A DNA stretch of 28,552 nt, taken from UBA967 sp044375555. Its GTDB lineage: Bacteria > Verrucomicrobiota > Verrucomicrobiia > Chthoniobacterales > Terrimicrobiaceae. Below, piece by piece: positions 14,648 to 23,207 of this stretch. The stretch covers positions 1-28,552 of the forward strand of contig JBILML010000034.1 in the NCBI GenBank assembly GCA_044375555.1, in the 5' to 3' direction. The notes beneath the pieces are model-generated. The model did no database searches. It had not been told where the DNA came from and saw nothing but the letters and a program-made list of their open reading frames with translations. Position 1 is the stretch's first letter. Each line of letters opens with the position of its first letter. The translations under genes were made by a program, and so were the position numbers.

Positions 14648-17600
14648 ATGAACTTTCCGCAGAGAATATGGTCAGAAGTTCCCGATACTTTTATGATTTC
14701 CTCCACTAGTCCGCGCTGCAACTACCCCTTGGATTTAACCGAGACGCTGAGAAATTGGGCGAACTCCTCCCAGGCGGAAAAAGATTTAGAAACGGTCTTT
14801 GGCCAAGCCCTGCACTGGCCTTCCGCCTATCGCCACCTCGATGCTTTTCGAAGAGGAGATTTCTCCCTGCTCCCGCCTGTAGAGGCTCTCGAAGACGCCG
14901 CCATGCCCGGTCTGTGGGGTGGATACAGTCGCGACCTCCGCATGGTTTTTCTTTCAGAGGATTGCCCTGCGGATTTGAAAACGGCGGTTCTGCTCGAGGA
15001 GATTGGCCACTTCCTCGATCAGGAGCTGTGCGCCGAGGAAACTCCGGGTGACGAAGGTGCATTGTTCGCCGCCCTGGTTCTAAACCGATCAACGGATTCT
15101 GCCGAGGCCTCCTCTTGGGAATCCGAAAATGATCTTCATGAAATCGAGTTCGCCAACTCCTTGATCCCTGTTGAAGCCGCTCCTAAACGGCGTGGTTCGG
15201 CAAAAACAAAAGCAGCACCCGCTTCCAAAGTCCGAGGGAAAGTTAAGCCTATCGTCCCTGACACCACTACCAGCCAGGATGGAAATGTGTTTTATGCGAA
15301 CAAGGACTCCGTTCGCATTGTTCAGACCAAACCCAACCAGCGGCTCGTCGGTTCCAAGGGCAACGACACCTTTGTGGTCAACGATGCGACTGCCAGGATC
15401 GAAGACCCCAAGGGCGGCAGGGATACGGTGGAATCCACGGTGTCCTTCAGCCTTCTGAATCTAGGCTCAATCGAAAACCTCACTCTTGCCGGAACAGCCG
15501 ACTTGGATGCAACGGGAAATATCCTCGCCAATTTTATTCGCGGCAATTCCGGGAACAACTTCATCGATGCTGGATCAGGGAATGACACCGTTAGCGGGGG
15601 AGGCGGCAACGACACCGTTTTAGGAGGAGTCGGTAACGATTCGCTTTCGGGCGACGATGGAAATGACAGCCTTGACGGCGGCATCGGAAACGACACGCTT
15701 CTGGGCGGGGTTGGAAATGATGTTTTGAATGGTGGCTCGGGGATCAACTCGCTCATCGGCGGCGCGGGAGATGACACCTACTTTGTTGAGAGCCCTGCTG
15801 ATAAGATCTTCGAGTTGGCGGGGGCAGCCGGTGGCATTGATACCATTGTCACCTCCAACCGCAACATCACCCTCCTCACCTTTAAAAACATCGAGAAGAT
15901 CGTTTACACCGGCACTCCTGGTGGAGGCGGTGGCGGCTCGCTCATCAGCACACTTGGAAGCGCGAACGACGACTCCCTTTTTGGCAATGATTCCGCCAAT
16001 ACACTCCTCGGCCTCGCTGGAAACGACACTCTGGATGCCAAAGGTGGCAACGATTGGCTTGATGGTGGTTCAGGCAACGACTCCATGATCGGCGGCACGG
16101 GCAACGACACCTACATCGTCGATTCCGCGCTGGATGCCGTTGTGGAAACGGATGCCAGCACTCTGGGGGGCACCGATCTCGTCATTTCCTCGGTTTCTTA
16201 CACGCTTGGCAACAATGTAGAAAACCTTACGCTGAATGCCTCCTTGGCCGTCGCAGACGCGAATATCAACGGCAGTGGCAACTCCCTTTCCAACATCATC
16301 ACCGGAAACGCCGGAAACAACCAACTCGACGGCGGCGGCGGCGCGGATACATTGATCGGCGGAGCGGGTAACGATATACTCAACGGCGGCGCTGGCGATT
16401 TGATTTCAGACAACCTTTCAGGTGGTGCGGGCAATGATACCTACATTGTTGATTCCGACTTGGATGTTATTAATGATTCTGAAGGAGTTGATACTGTCAG
16501 AACTTCATCATCGATTAACATTGGAGACGCTACGAAAGTTTCTGGAATTGAGCACTTGTTCTATACAGGTGACACCAAAGTTACTCTTATCGGTAACTCT
16601 CTTGACAATAGCCTTGTGGTTGAGCAGCAAAACTTGCCCAATAACGACACTCTGGTTGGCGGTGGTGGCAGCGATACGCTATCCGCTGGGCTTGGAACAA
16701 ATAGCCTCGTTGGTGGGGATGGCGACGACTACTACATTATTAACTCGAACGACGATATCGTGATAGAAGAGGGTAGCTCTACGTTGAGCGGTATTGATAT
16801 GGTGGTTGCTAAAGTGTCATTCTTCTCGTTGGAGGGTGGATCCAATGTGGAATATCTCTCCTACGAGGGTTCGGCGAAAGCCACGCTGGTAGGAAGCGAC
16901 TCTAATAATTTTATTAATGGTGGTAATTACGGAAATAGCCTCCTGGGTGGTGGTGGCAACGACTCGATTACTGGCGGCTCAGGCGCAGATAGTATCTTTG
17001 GCGGAGATGGAGACGACACCCTCGATGGAAAAGGGGGAAGTGATATTCTCCGAGGTGGAGCTGGTAATGATGTTTATTATGTTTACTCGCAGTCTCAAAA
17101 TGTTCAAGATGATGGGGATAACTCAACAAGCAAGGACAAGGTTTACTCCTCGCAAACATTTTCGCTTCAATACTCTGGCAATCTCTCAAACATCGAGGGT
17201 CTTCAGCTGACAGGTAGCTCAAACGCCTCGGGCACTGGAAACTCCCTTGCCAACTCCCTCTTCGGTAACGATGGTCAAAACACCCTGTCTGGAAAGATCG
17301 GCAACGATACTATTTATGGAGGTTTAGGAGCAGATATCATTTCTGGTGATGAAAACGATGATTTCCTTGTTGGCGGTGGAGCTCCCCAAGGTGACCTCAA
17401 TGCGGATCGAACCACGCCAGTCACGATTGGAGTTGGCCAATCATTTTCTGGCACCTTCAATAAAGTCGGAGATGGCATTTTATTGGATAATTTTGATTCC
17501 GATTGGATCAGGGCGGAACTGAAAGCTGGTGGAGAATATACTTTTAAACTCGAAATTGCCCCTTCTGGGATTCCCGCCGCGATAAGAATTACCGACTATT

Positions 17601-20600
17601 TCCTTGGATCTCCCAGAGGGCCAGTGGTTGATGAACGATTGGACGCTATTTATACTTATAATATTGATGATGATGGTAATGAAGCCCTCACTATTACCGC
17701 TTTCACCGACACAGAAGTCTACATACCGGTAGTCAGCTCGGGGCCAGGATTAGGGACTTACAAGCTGACATTGAATGATCCTGGCATTCTGCTGCCTAAG
17801 AATGAAATCATTGCAGATGATGCTTCAAACACCCTCATCGGTGGACTGGGGCAAGATACCCTCATTTCTGGAAATGGACGGGACAAAGATCGAAAGCCGA
17901 TAGGCGATCTCCTCCTTGGTGGCACGAATGGAATTCTTGGGCGGGTAGATACTGATAAATCCGGTGATACTCTTATCGGAGGCGATGGAGGTGATACATT
18001 GGATGGTGGTGGCGAAGGCATTGGCAGTTACAACAGCTTGGCTGGTGGCAAGGGGAACGACTATTACTATCTACGCTCTGCAAGCGACAAAGTTCTTGAA
18101 TTGACTGACGGTGGCGATGCCGATGCGATGCTGGTTGGGTTTTCGACTACTACTGGAGCGCTATGGGATATCGATCTAGCGCCCAACGGAAATTATGCGA
18201 ATATCGAACTTGTTACCTTGACTGGAGCAGCAGCAGTAAAAGTTCTTGGTAATGAAAACAACAACAACATTGTAGGTAACTTCGGTGATAATATTTTCGA
18301 TGGCCGTGCCGGTGACGACTCGCTCTACGGCGAGGGAGGGAACGATTCGCTTCTCGGTGGGGAGGGGGCCGATTACCTCGACGGCGGCAGTGGTATCAAT
18401 ACCATGGATGGCGGCCAAGGATGGGATACCTACATCGTCAATGACCGCAACGATCGTGTCATCAACGAAATCGCTGGCCTCGATGGCGGCGAGGACCTTG
18501 TTCGCACCTACTTCAATTTCGACCCGATCCAAGGTTTGAATCAAAATGGCGACAACACATTCGCCCCGAATCTCGCGGATTTTTCTCCTTCGATCACCAA
18601 GTCCCCCTCCTTCGCATCGACCGATTTGGCGTCTTTCTATGCCTTGGAGCACTTCGAGTTGTTGGGCGCCGCCGTTTACGGTGTAGGCAATGCCTTGGGA
18701 AATTCCATCAAAGCCGGTAGCTCCTCGGCTCTTCTTTTGGGAAATGGCGGTGAAGACACGCTTCTAGGTGGTGACGGAGCCGATTCCCTCTTCGGCGACA
18801 CCCCCGATTTTTACGCGACGCCTGATCTCTATGCTGCCGGTGCCAAAGACACCATCACCAAGGAATTTCTCCTCAAAGTCATCGGCAAGAATGCGGAGGA
18901 TAATTATAACTATGTCGTTAATTTCGCAAGCGACTACCTCGAAGGCGGTGCCGGGGACGACTACCTTGATGGCGGTCGGAGCTTCGATACCATGATCGGA
19001 GGCTCAGGCAACGACACCTTTATTCAAGACAATGTGGATGATTACATCGTCGCCACCGGTGGTGGTGTGAATGAACTGGTCAGCTCCGTAAATATCAACC
19101 AAGCCCCGGATGGCATCAGCAAGCTCATGCTCGTCGTGGCCAAGCAGGCTGCGGATTCCGGCCAACCCGAGGTCGCCAGTTTCGCCTCGATCGCGGGCAC
19201 AAAAAACGGCAACAACCGCTCCGTAGCGATCCAATCGGGCCTTGTTGGTCTTTCCCTCACAAATGCGAACACCCTTGAGCTCATGTATGCTCCGCGTGCG
19301 GGCGAGGTTTTTGCCAAGGAAGACGGCGTCACGCCCGTCGGTTCTTCGGATCTTATTGTGGGCGACCAAGAGGACGACCTCTCCAATCCCGGCAAATTCC
19401 AATACGACCTTTCCTGGTCGGTTGGAACCACTCAAGGCCAAATCGAAAGATCCTATCAGGATGTGGTGGGATATGTCGTAAAATATAAGCGCACCGATAT
19501 CTCCGGAGATATCTGGCACACCTATGTGAACGGAAAATCCCAAGATTTTCAAGGCACCCATGGAGGTTCCTTTGATCCTCTCCAGCCAACCCTCAAGGTC
19601 ACCAACCTCGAAGATGGCACCTACGACTTCCAAGTCACCGCCATCGAGCGCACGATCCCGGCATTGCAGGATGGGTCTGCAGCTCAGCATGTGACCCTCC
19701 AAGGTGGAGCTGGCAATGACGCCGTGCTCGGGCTCAGGCTCATTCAGGCTCTTCCTGGAGGACTTGTAGATGATTCCTTCACAGATCCCCTGATCCAGAA
19801 CAATCCCAATTTTTCGACGCCTCTGGGCTTTATCTTTAATCCCGCGCCATACGATCCCATCGAAGGCCTGCCGAATCGCTTTGCCACCTACTTGGATGGC
19901 GGCTTTGGAAATGACATTCTCAACGGAGATTTCGTCAATGACCGTAGCGGCGACGATTATACCCTTTATGGTGGACCCGATAAAAACACACTCGTCACCT
20001 TCAAGGGACTCAACACCTTGGTCGGTGGCCAAGGGTCGGACACGTTCGTCGTCAAAAACGGCGGCAATGCAATCGGCGACGAGTTCGACTGGGTGATCAA
20101 ATACGGCAACGAAACTCCCGTGGTTACCCAAGCCGGTAATGTCGGATCCTCTCTCAACGGCGGTCAGCACAACCTCGTCGTCTCACGGGTGGACTTCCTC
20201 ACCCTCAGTGACGAACTTGTCAACCAAGGCAAATTCATCGACCAACTCGCGCTTGCGGAAGCTGGTCAATTTGGCCAAGGCAACCGGCTGGACAACTTCA
20301 TTTACGACTCTGCACCCACCGGTCTCAATACCCTCGTTGGTGACAAGGGTCGCGACAGCATCGTGGGTAATGGCGGAGGCAACTTCCTCATCGGAGGCAC
20401 AGCCTATGGTCTGGATCAAGTGGGCCTCGCCGTGCGGGATTTTGCTGCCGTCTCGGATGGTGGGAATGGACTCACCAACAGCATCTTTCGTGATACCGAT
20501 CCCGTCCCGGTCGCGCCAAATGGCCCTGGCACTGCCGACCCAAGCCAGTTCTGGTTTGTGCCAGGATACTATGGTGGGGTATATGACCCCAACCGCAACC

Positions 20601-23032
20601 GTGATACCCTTGTTGCAAACAACCCTTCGAAATTGGACGGAGGTGCAGGTAATGACTCGCTTTTTGGTTCTGAAAAGACGGGAGGCTCCTCCGGTTCTGA
20701 CATGTTCTATGTTAGTGCCGGCTTGGGAAGCAGTGGTTCCCACAATATTCTCTTAGGCGATGCCGTATTCGGTAATACTGGCAACGATACTATTACCTTC
20801 ACTGATTCCGATTACCTCTGGTGGAGTGGTCATCTTGAAGGTGCCGTCCTACTCGAGAACTCCTACTCAATCGAGCGGGGGAATGCGGATGGCGCCTCCG
20901 ATATTTCCAACCTCATTCTACAAGATGGCGCCCCCAGTGCCCGCGAGGCCTTTGGAAATGATGATTCCACGGGGAATATAGGCAACAGCGAAAGTGAGCA
21001 AGGCTCCAACTGGATCGTTGGAAATGAGTTCGACAATACTCTAGATGGTGGCGGCGTGGGGGGATCTTTGGGGCTTGGCGTTGGTATCGACACCTTGAAA
21101 GGTGGTTCGGGAAGTGATGTTTTTATTGTTGATGGCTATACAGGCTCGGATGTCAATGAATGGAGCCCAAGCTATACATACAATGAAACAAAAGATATAA
21201 CGACATGGGATAGTGATAGGTCCAAGTCCGTTTACTCGGATGGCGATTATGTCAAAATCTTGGATTTCGAAGCTGGTGACAACTTGGTCTTAAGTGGACC
21301 TGCCAGCAATTACTGGATTGGAGCCCCTGCGACGAATCTTCCAACAGAAAACACACCAAGTAACATTGCTCCTCTGGGGTATCTCGATAGGCCCACCAGC
21401 ACATATTTTGGTATTTACACAGCCGGAACTCCTGATCTTGTCGCTGTGGTGAGCCTAGTGGGTGGATTGGCTCTGGATACTCTAACTCTCCAAGAAGCCT
21501 TTACACCAATAAATGGGGATACCATCTCAGGAGATGTGGATGCAGCGAAAGCCGCCAAACTCGGCTGGGGCACATTCTGGAAGCTTGATGGCAGCAGCTT
21601 CGCACAATATGTGAACGCGGCCTATGTCAGCAACCCCAGTATTGCTTCGCTTAGCACTCTCGTCCGCTCAGGAGATGATACCTTCATCGGCGGCGTCTTG
21701 GCCGATTTCTACAATGGCTACGGCGGTAACGACAGCCTGCTAGGAGGGGCGGGCAATGACACTTTCCTCGGTGGCTCTGCAAACGACAGCCTCTTCGGAG
21801 AAGCAGGCGCCGACAGCCTCCTTGGAGAAGCAGGCGCGGATTACCTTGATGGCGGAACTGACGAAGACTACCTTGATGGCGGCGCAGGTTCCGATATTTA
21901 TATTGTAGATCATGTTGCTGATAATGTTTTTGAAAATGATTTTGCAACACTCACAGGAGGGGTTGACCTCATCCTAAGTTCTATAGATTTTCAATTAGGT
22001 GTTCGTAGCATAAATGTAGAAAACCTAAGGCTTACCGGAACAGCGATAAATGGAGTAGGGGACCCTTTTAACAATCTCATAACCGGCAATGATCAGAACA
22101 ATTCGCTTTTCGGCGGTATTGGGAAAGATACGCTGGAAGGTAAAGGCACTCTTGTTGGAGGAACTGATATATTAAATGGTGGGTTCGATGACGACTTTTA
22201 CATCGTTGATTCAGCACTTGATCAAATTATAGAAGATGGCACTGGAACTGATACCGTTTTAACATCCGTCTCATTTGATCTCTCACATGCCCTTGTCAAT
22301 GGCGGCACTGGCCTTGAGAAACTGATCTACTCCGGAATTTCCAATGCGGTCGCTTTAAGTGGCAACGCTTCAGCAAATACCATCATCGGCGGTGCTGGCA
22401 GTGACACTTTGGATGGTAAAGCTGGTGTTAATAGCCTTATCGGCGGTGCAGGAGATGATTTCTATGTCCTTGATGTCAATGATGATGATAAGATTTTAGA
22501 CACTTCAGGAACAGACACGGCGCTTGCAATTGGCACATTAAGCCTCGCTACCCTCTCGGGTGGATCGAGTATTGAGAATATTCAATTAACCGCTGGGTCG
22601 GGAACTCTTACGGGCAATTCCCTTGCGAACACGATCACAGGCTTTACTGGCGCGGATTATTTAGTCGGGGGAACAGCAAATGACTCGCTATCAGGAGGTG
22701 GAGGCGATGATAATCTCGTAGGATCTTCTTCATCCGCTCGCGGAGCGGGAGAGGTCGATACTCTCACCGGAAATCTCGGTATAGATATTTTTGTATTAGG
22801 CGATTCGACGAATGTTTATTACGACGCTAATGCAACCTCTGACTATGCAATTATAACCGACTTTGCAAAGGGAATAGATAGATTGCAACTAAATGGCGTT
22901 GCCGGTGATTATGCGTTTGGTTCATTGACCGGAGGATATTACGATTTAACATACGCTGGCGAACTCATTGCTAAAGTTAAGGGCTCCGTCTTGGTTACAG
23001 GAGATCTTCCTACAATTGCAGATTTCGTATAG
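14648..23032 (+). CDS. Giant RTX calcium-binding protein, probable type I secretion substrate
   Basis: A 2794-aa protein without a Sec signal, as expected for T1SS cargo. Residues about 1-170 form an N-terminal domain ending AVLLEEIGHFLDQ (E117-E118-I-G-H121) then TPGDEGALFAALV, which I recall from cyanobacterial hemolysin-type proteins. A Lys/Arg-rich linker lies at about 179-201. The body has several dozen GGxGxDxLx nonapeptides arranged with about 13 degenerate ~100-aa units of the 'DTYIVDS...ENLTLTG...GN.L.N.I.GN' type. A pre-peptidase-like beta domain sits at about 921-1043 and an FN3-like domain at about 1588-1666. The last ~95 residues (DIFVLGDSTNVYYD...DYAIITDFAKGIDRLQL...) look like a C-terminal RTX secretion domain. 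The nonapeptides should fold on Ca2+ outside the cell. Start ATG 14648; ATG 14693 is possible. No Shine-Dalgarno. Confidence 0.9.
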   Translation: MNFPQRIWSEVPDTFMISSTSPRCNYPLDLTETLRNWANSSQAEKDLETVFGQALHWPSAYRHLDAFRRGDFSLLPPVEALEDAAMPGLWGGYSRDLRMVFLSEDCPADLKTAVLLEEIGHFLDQELCAEETPGDEGALFAALVLNRSTDSAEASSWESENDLHEIEFANSLIPVEAAPKRRGSAKTKAAPASKVRGKVKPIVPDTTTSQDGNVFYANKDSVRIVQTKPNQRLVGSKGNDTFVVNDATARIEDPKGGRDTVESTVSFSLLNLGSIENLTLAGTADLDATGNILANFIRGNSGNNFIDAGSGNDTVSGGGGNDTVLGGVGNDSLSGDDGNDSLDGGIGNDTLLGGVGNDVLNGGSGINSLIGGAGDDTYFVESPADKIFELAGAAGGIDTIVTSNRNITLLTFKNIEKIVYTGTPGGGGGGSLISTLGSANDDSLFGNDSANTLLGLAGNDTLDAKGGNDWLDGGSGNDSMIGGTGNDTYIVDSALDAVVETDASTLGGTDLVISSVSYTLGNNVENLTLNASLAVADANINGSGNSLSNIITGNAGNNQLDGGGGADTLIGGAGNDILNGGAGDLISDNLSGGAGNDTYIVDSDLDVINDSEGVDTVRTSSSINIGDATKVSGIEHLFYTGDTKVTLIGNSLDNSLVVEQQNLPNNDTLVGGGGSDTLSAGLGTNSLVGGDGDDYYIINSNDDIVIEEGSSTLSGIDMVVAKVSFFSLEGGSNVEYLSYEGSAKATLVGSDSNNFINGGNYGNSLLGGGGNDSITGGSGADSIFGGDGDDTLDGKGGSDILRGGAGNDVYYVYSQSQNVQDDGDNSTSKDKVYSSQTFSLQYSGNLSNIEGLQLTGSSNASGTGNSLANSLFGNDGQNTLSGKIGNDTIYGGLGADIISGDENDDFLVGGGAPQGDLNADRTTPVTIGVGQSFSGTFNKVGDGILLDNFDSDWIRAELKAGGEYTFKLEIAPSGIPAAIRITDYFLGSPRGPVVDERLDAIYTYNIDDDGNEALTITAFTDTEVYIPVVSSGPGLGTYKLTLNDPGILLPKNEIIADDASNTLIGGLGQDTLISGNGRDKDRKPIGDLLLGGTNGILGRVDTDKSGDTLIGGDGGDTLDGGGEGIGSYNSLAGGKGNDYYYLRSASDKVLELTDGGDADAMLVGFSTTTGALWDIDLAPNGNYANIELVTLTGAAAVKVLGNENNNNIVGNFGDNIFDGRAGDDSLYGEGGNDSLLGGEGADYLDGGSGINTMDGGQGWDTYIVNDRNDRVINEIAGLDGGEDLVRTYFNFDPIQGLNQNGDNTFAPNLADFSPSITKSPSFASTDLASFYALEHFELLGAAVYGVGNALGNSIKAGSSSALLLGNGGEDTLLGGDGADSLFGDTPDFYATPDLYAAGAKDTITKEFLLKVIGKNAEDNYNYVVNFASDYLEGGAGDDYLDGGRSFDTMIGGSGNDTFIQDNVDDYIVATGGGVNELVSSVNINQAPDGISKLMLVVAKQAADSGQPEVASFASIAGTKNGNNRSVAIQSGLVGLSLTNANTLELMYAPRAGEVFAKEDGVTPVGSSDLIVGDQEDDLSNPGKFQYDLSWSVGTTQGQIERSYQDVVGYVVKYKRTDISGDIWHTYVNGKSQDFQGTHGGSFDPLQPTLKVTNLEDGTYDFQVTAIERTIPALQDGSAAQHVTLQGGAGNDAVLGLRLIQALPGGLVDDSFTDPLIQNNPNFSTPLGFIFNPAPYDPIEGLPNRFATYLDGGFGNDILNGDFVNDRSGDDYTLYGGPDKNTLVTFKGLNTLVGGQGSDTFVVKNGGNAIGDEFDWVIKYGNETPVVTQAGNVGSSLNGGQHNLVVSRVDFLTLSDELVNQGKFIDQLALAEAGQFGQGNRLDNFIYDSAPTGLNTLVGDKGRDSIVGNGGGNFLIGGTAYGLDQVGLAVRDFAAVSDGGNGLTNSIFRDTDPVPVAPNGPGTADPSQFWFVPGYYGGVYDPNRNRDTLVANNPSKLDGGAGNDSLFGSEKTGGSSGSDMFYVSAGLGSSGSHNILLGDAVFGNTGNDTITFTDSDYLWWSGHLEGAVLLENSYSIERGNADGASDISNLILQDGAPSAREAFGNDDSTGNIGNSESEQGSNWIVGNEFDNTLDGGGVGGSLGLGVGIDTLKGGSGSDVFIVDGYTGSDVNEWSPSYTYNETKDITTWDSDRSKSVYSDGDYVKILDFEAGDNLVLSGPASNYWIGAPATNLPTENTPSNIAPLGYLDRPTSTYFGIYTAGTPDLVAVVSLVGGLALDTLTLQEAFTPINGDTISGDVDAAKAAKLGWGTFWKLDGSSFAQYVNAAYVSNPSIASLSTLVRSGDDTFIGGVLADFYNGYGGNDSLLGGAGNDTFLGGSANDSLFGEAGADSLLGEAGADYLDGGTDEDYLDGGAGSDIYIVDHVADNVFENDFATLTGGVDLILSSIDFQLGVRSINVENLRLTGTAINGVGDPFNNLITGNDQNNSLFGGIGKDTLEGKGTLVGGTDILNGGFDDDFYIVDSALDQIIEDGTGTDTVLTSVSFDLSHALVNGGTGLEKLIYSGISNAVALSGNASANTIIGGAGSDTLDGKAGVNSLIGGAGDDFYVLDVNDDDKILDTSGTDTALAIGTLSLATLSGGSSIENIQLTAGSGTLTGNSLANTITGFTGADYLVGGTANDSLSGGGGDDNLVGSSSSARGAGEVDTLTGNLGIDIFVLGDSTNVYYDANATSDYAIITDFAKGIDRLQLNGVAGDYAFGSLTGGYYDLTYAGELIAKVKGSVLVTGDLPTIADFV
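21791..21844 (+). repeat. 27-bp tandem duplication inside the RTX gene
   Basis: Two adjacent 27-bp units (21791-21817, 21818-21844), each coding for one nonapeptide (LFGEAGADS, LLGEAGADY), match at 21 of 27 bases with a shared core GGAGAAGCAGGCGC. This is more alike than most neighbouring nonapeptides and points to recent in-frame duplication. Confidence 0.55.
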
Positions 23033-23207
23033 TTTTTATAAAAAACTTGCAATTAATTTATTAATAGATAAATATATTTACAGGCCTTTAAGCTTTCGGG
23101 TTCGTATATAAGTTATACTTTCCTTCGTTTTAAATTCTGTAAATTCTGTCTCAAAACACCTGCCTCTATACTCTTCAATTTTGTCTCCCATCTTTTTTAC
23201 CATTTGA
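23033..23207. promoter_or_regulatory. AT-rich intergenic region between the RTX and protease genes
   Basis: 175 bp of very AT-rich DNA. Immediately after the RTX stop, AGTTTT-TATAA-AAAACT forms a weak AT hairpin, and ATTAATTTATTAAT is a second dyad near 23050. A TATACT at 23114-23119 could be a -10 box for the protease, but no convincing -35 stands 16-18 bp before it. I see no strong rho-independent terminator. It is probably the promoter region of the protease. Confidence 0.3.

Noticed and set aside
15541..15777. Regularly spaced repeats that might suggest a CRISPR array
   Set aside because: Spacing is 27 bp or multiples in one open frame and encodes GGxGxDxLx nonapeptides; no constant repeat with unique spacers.
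19004..20170. 388-codon minus-strand frame inside the RTX gene
   Set aside because: Antisense of a repetitive Gly/Asp coding region; its low-complexity content mirrors the RTX repeats.
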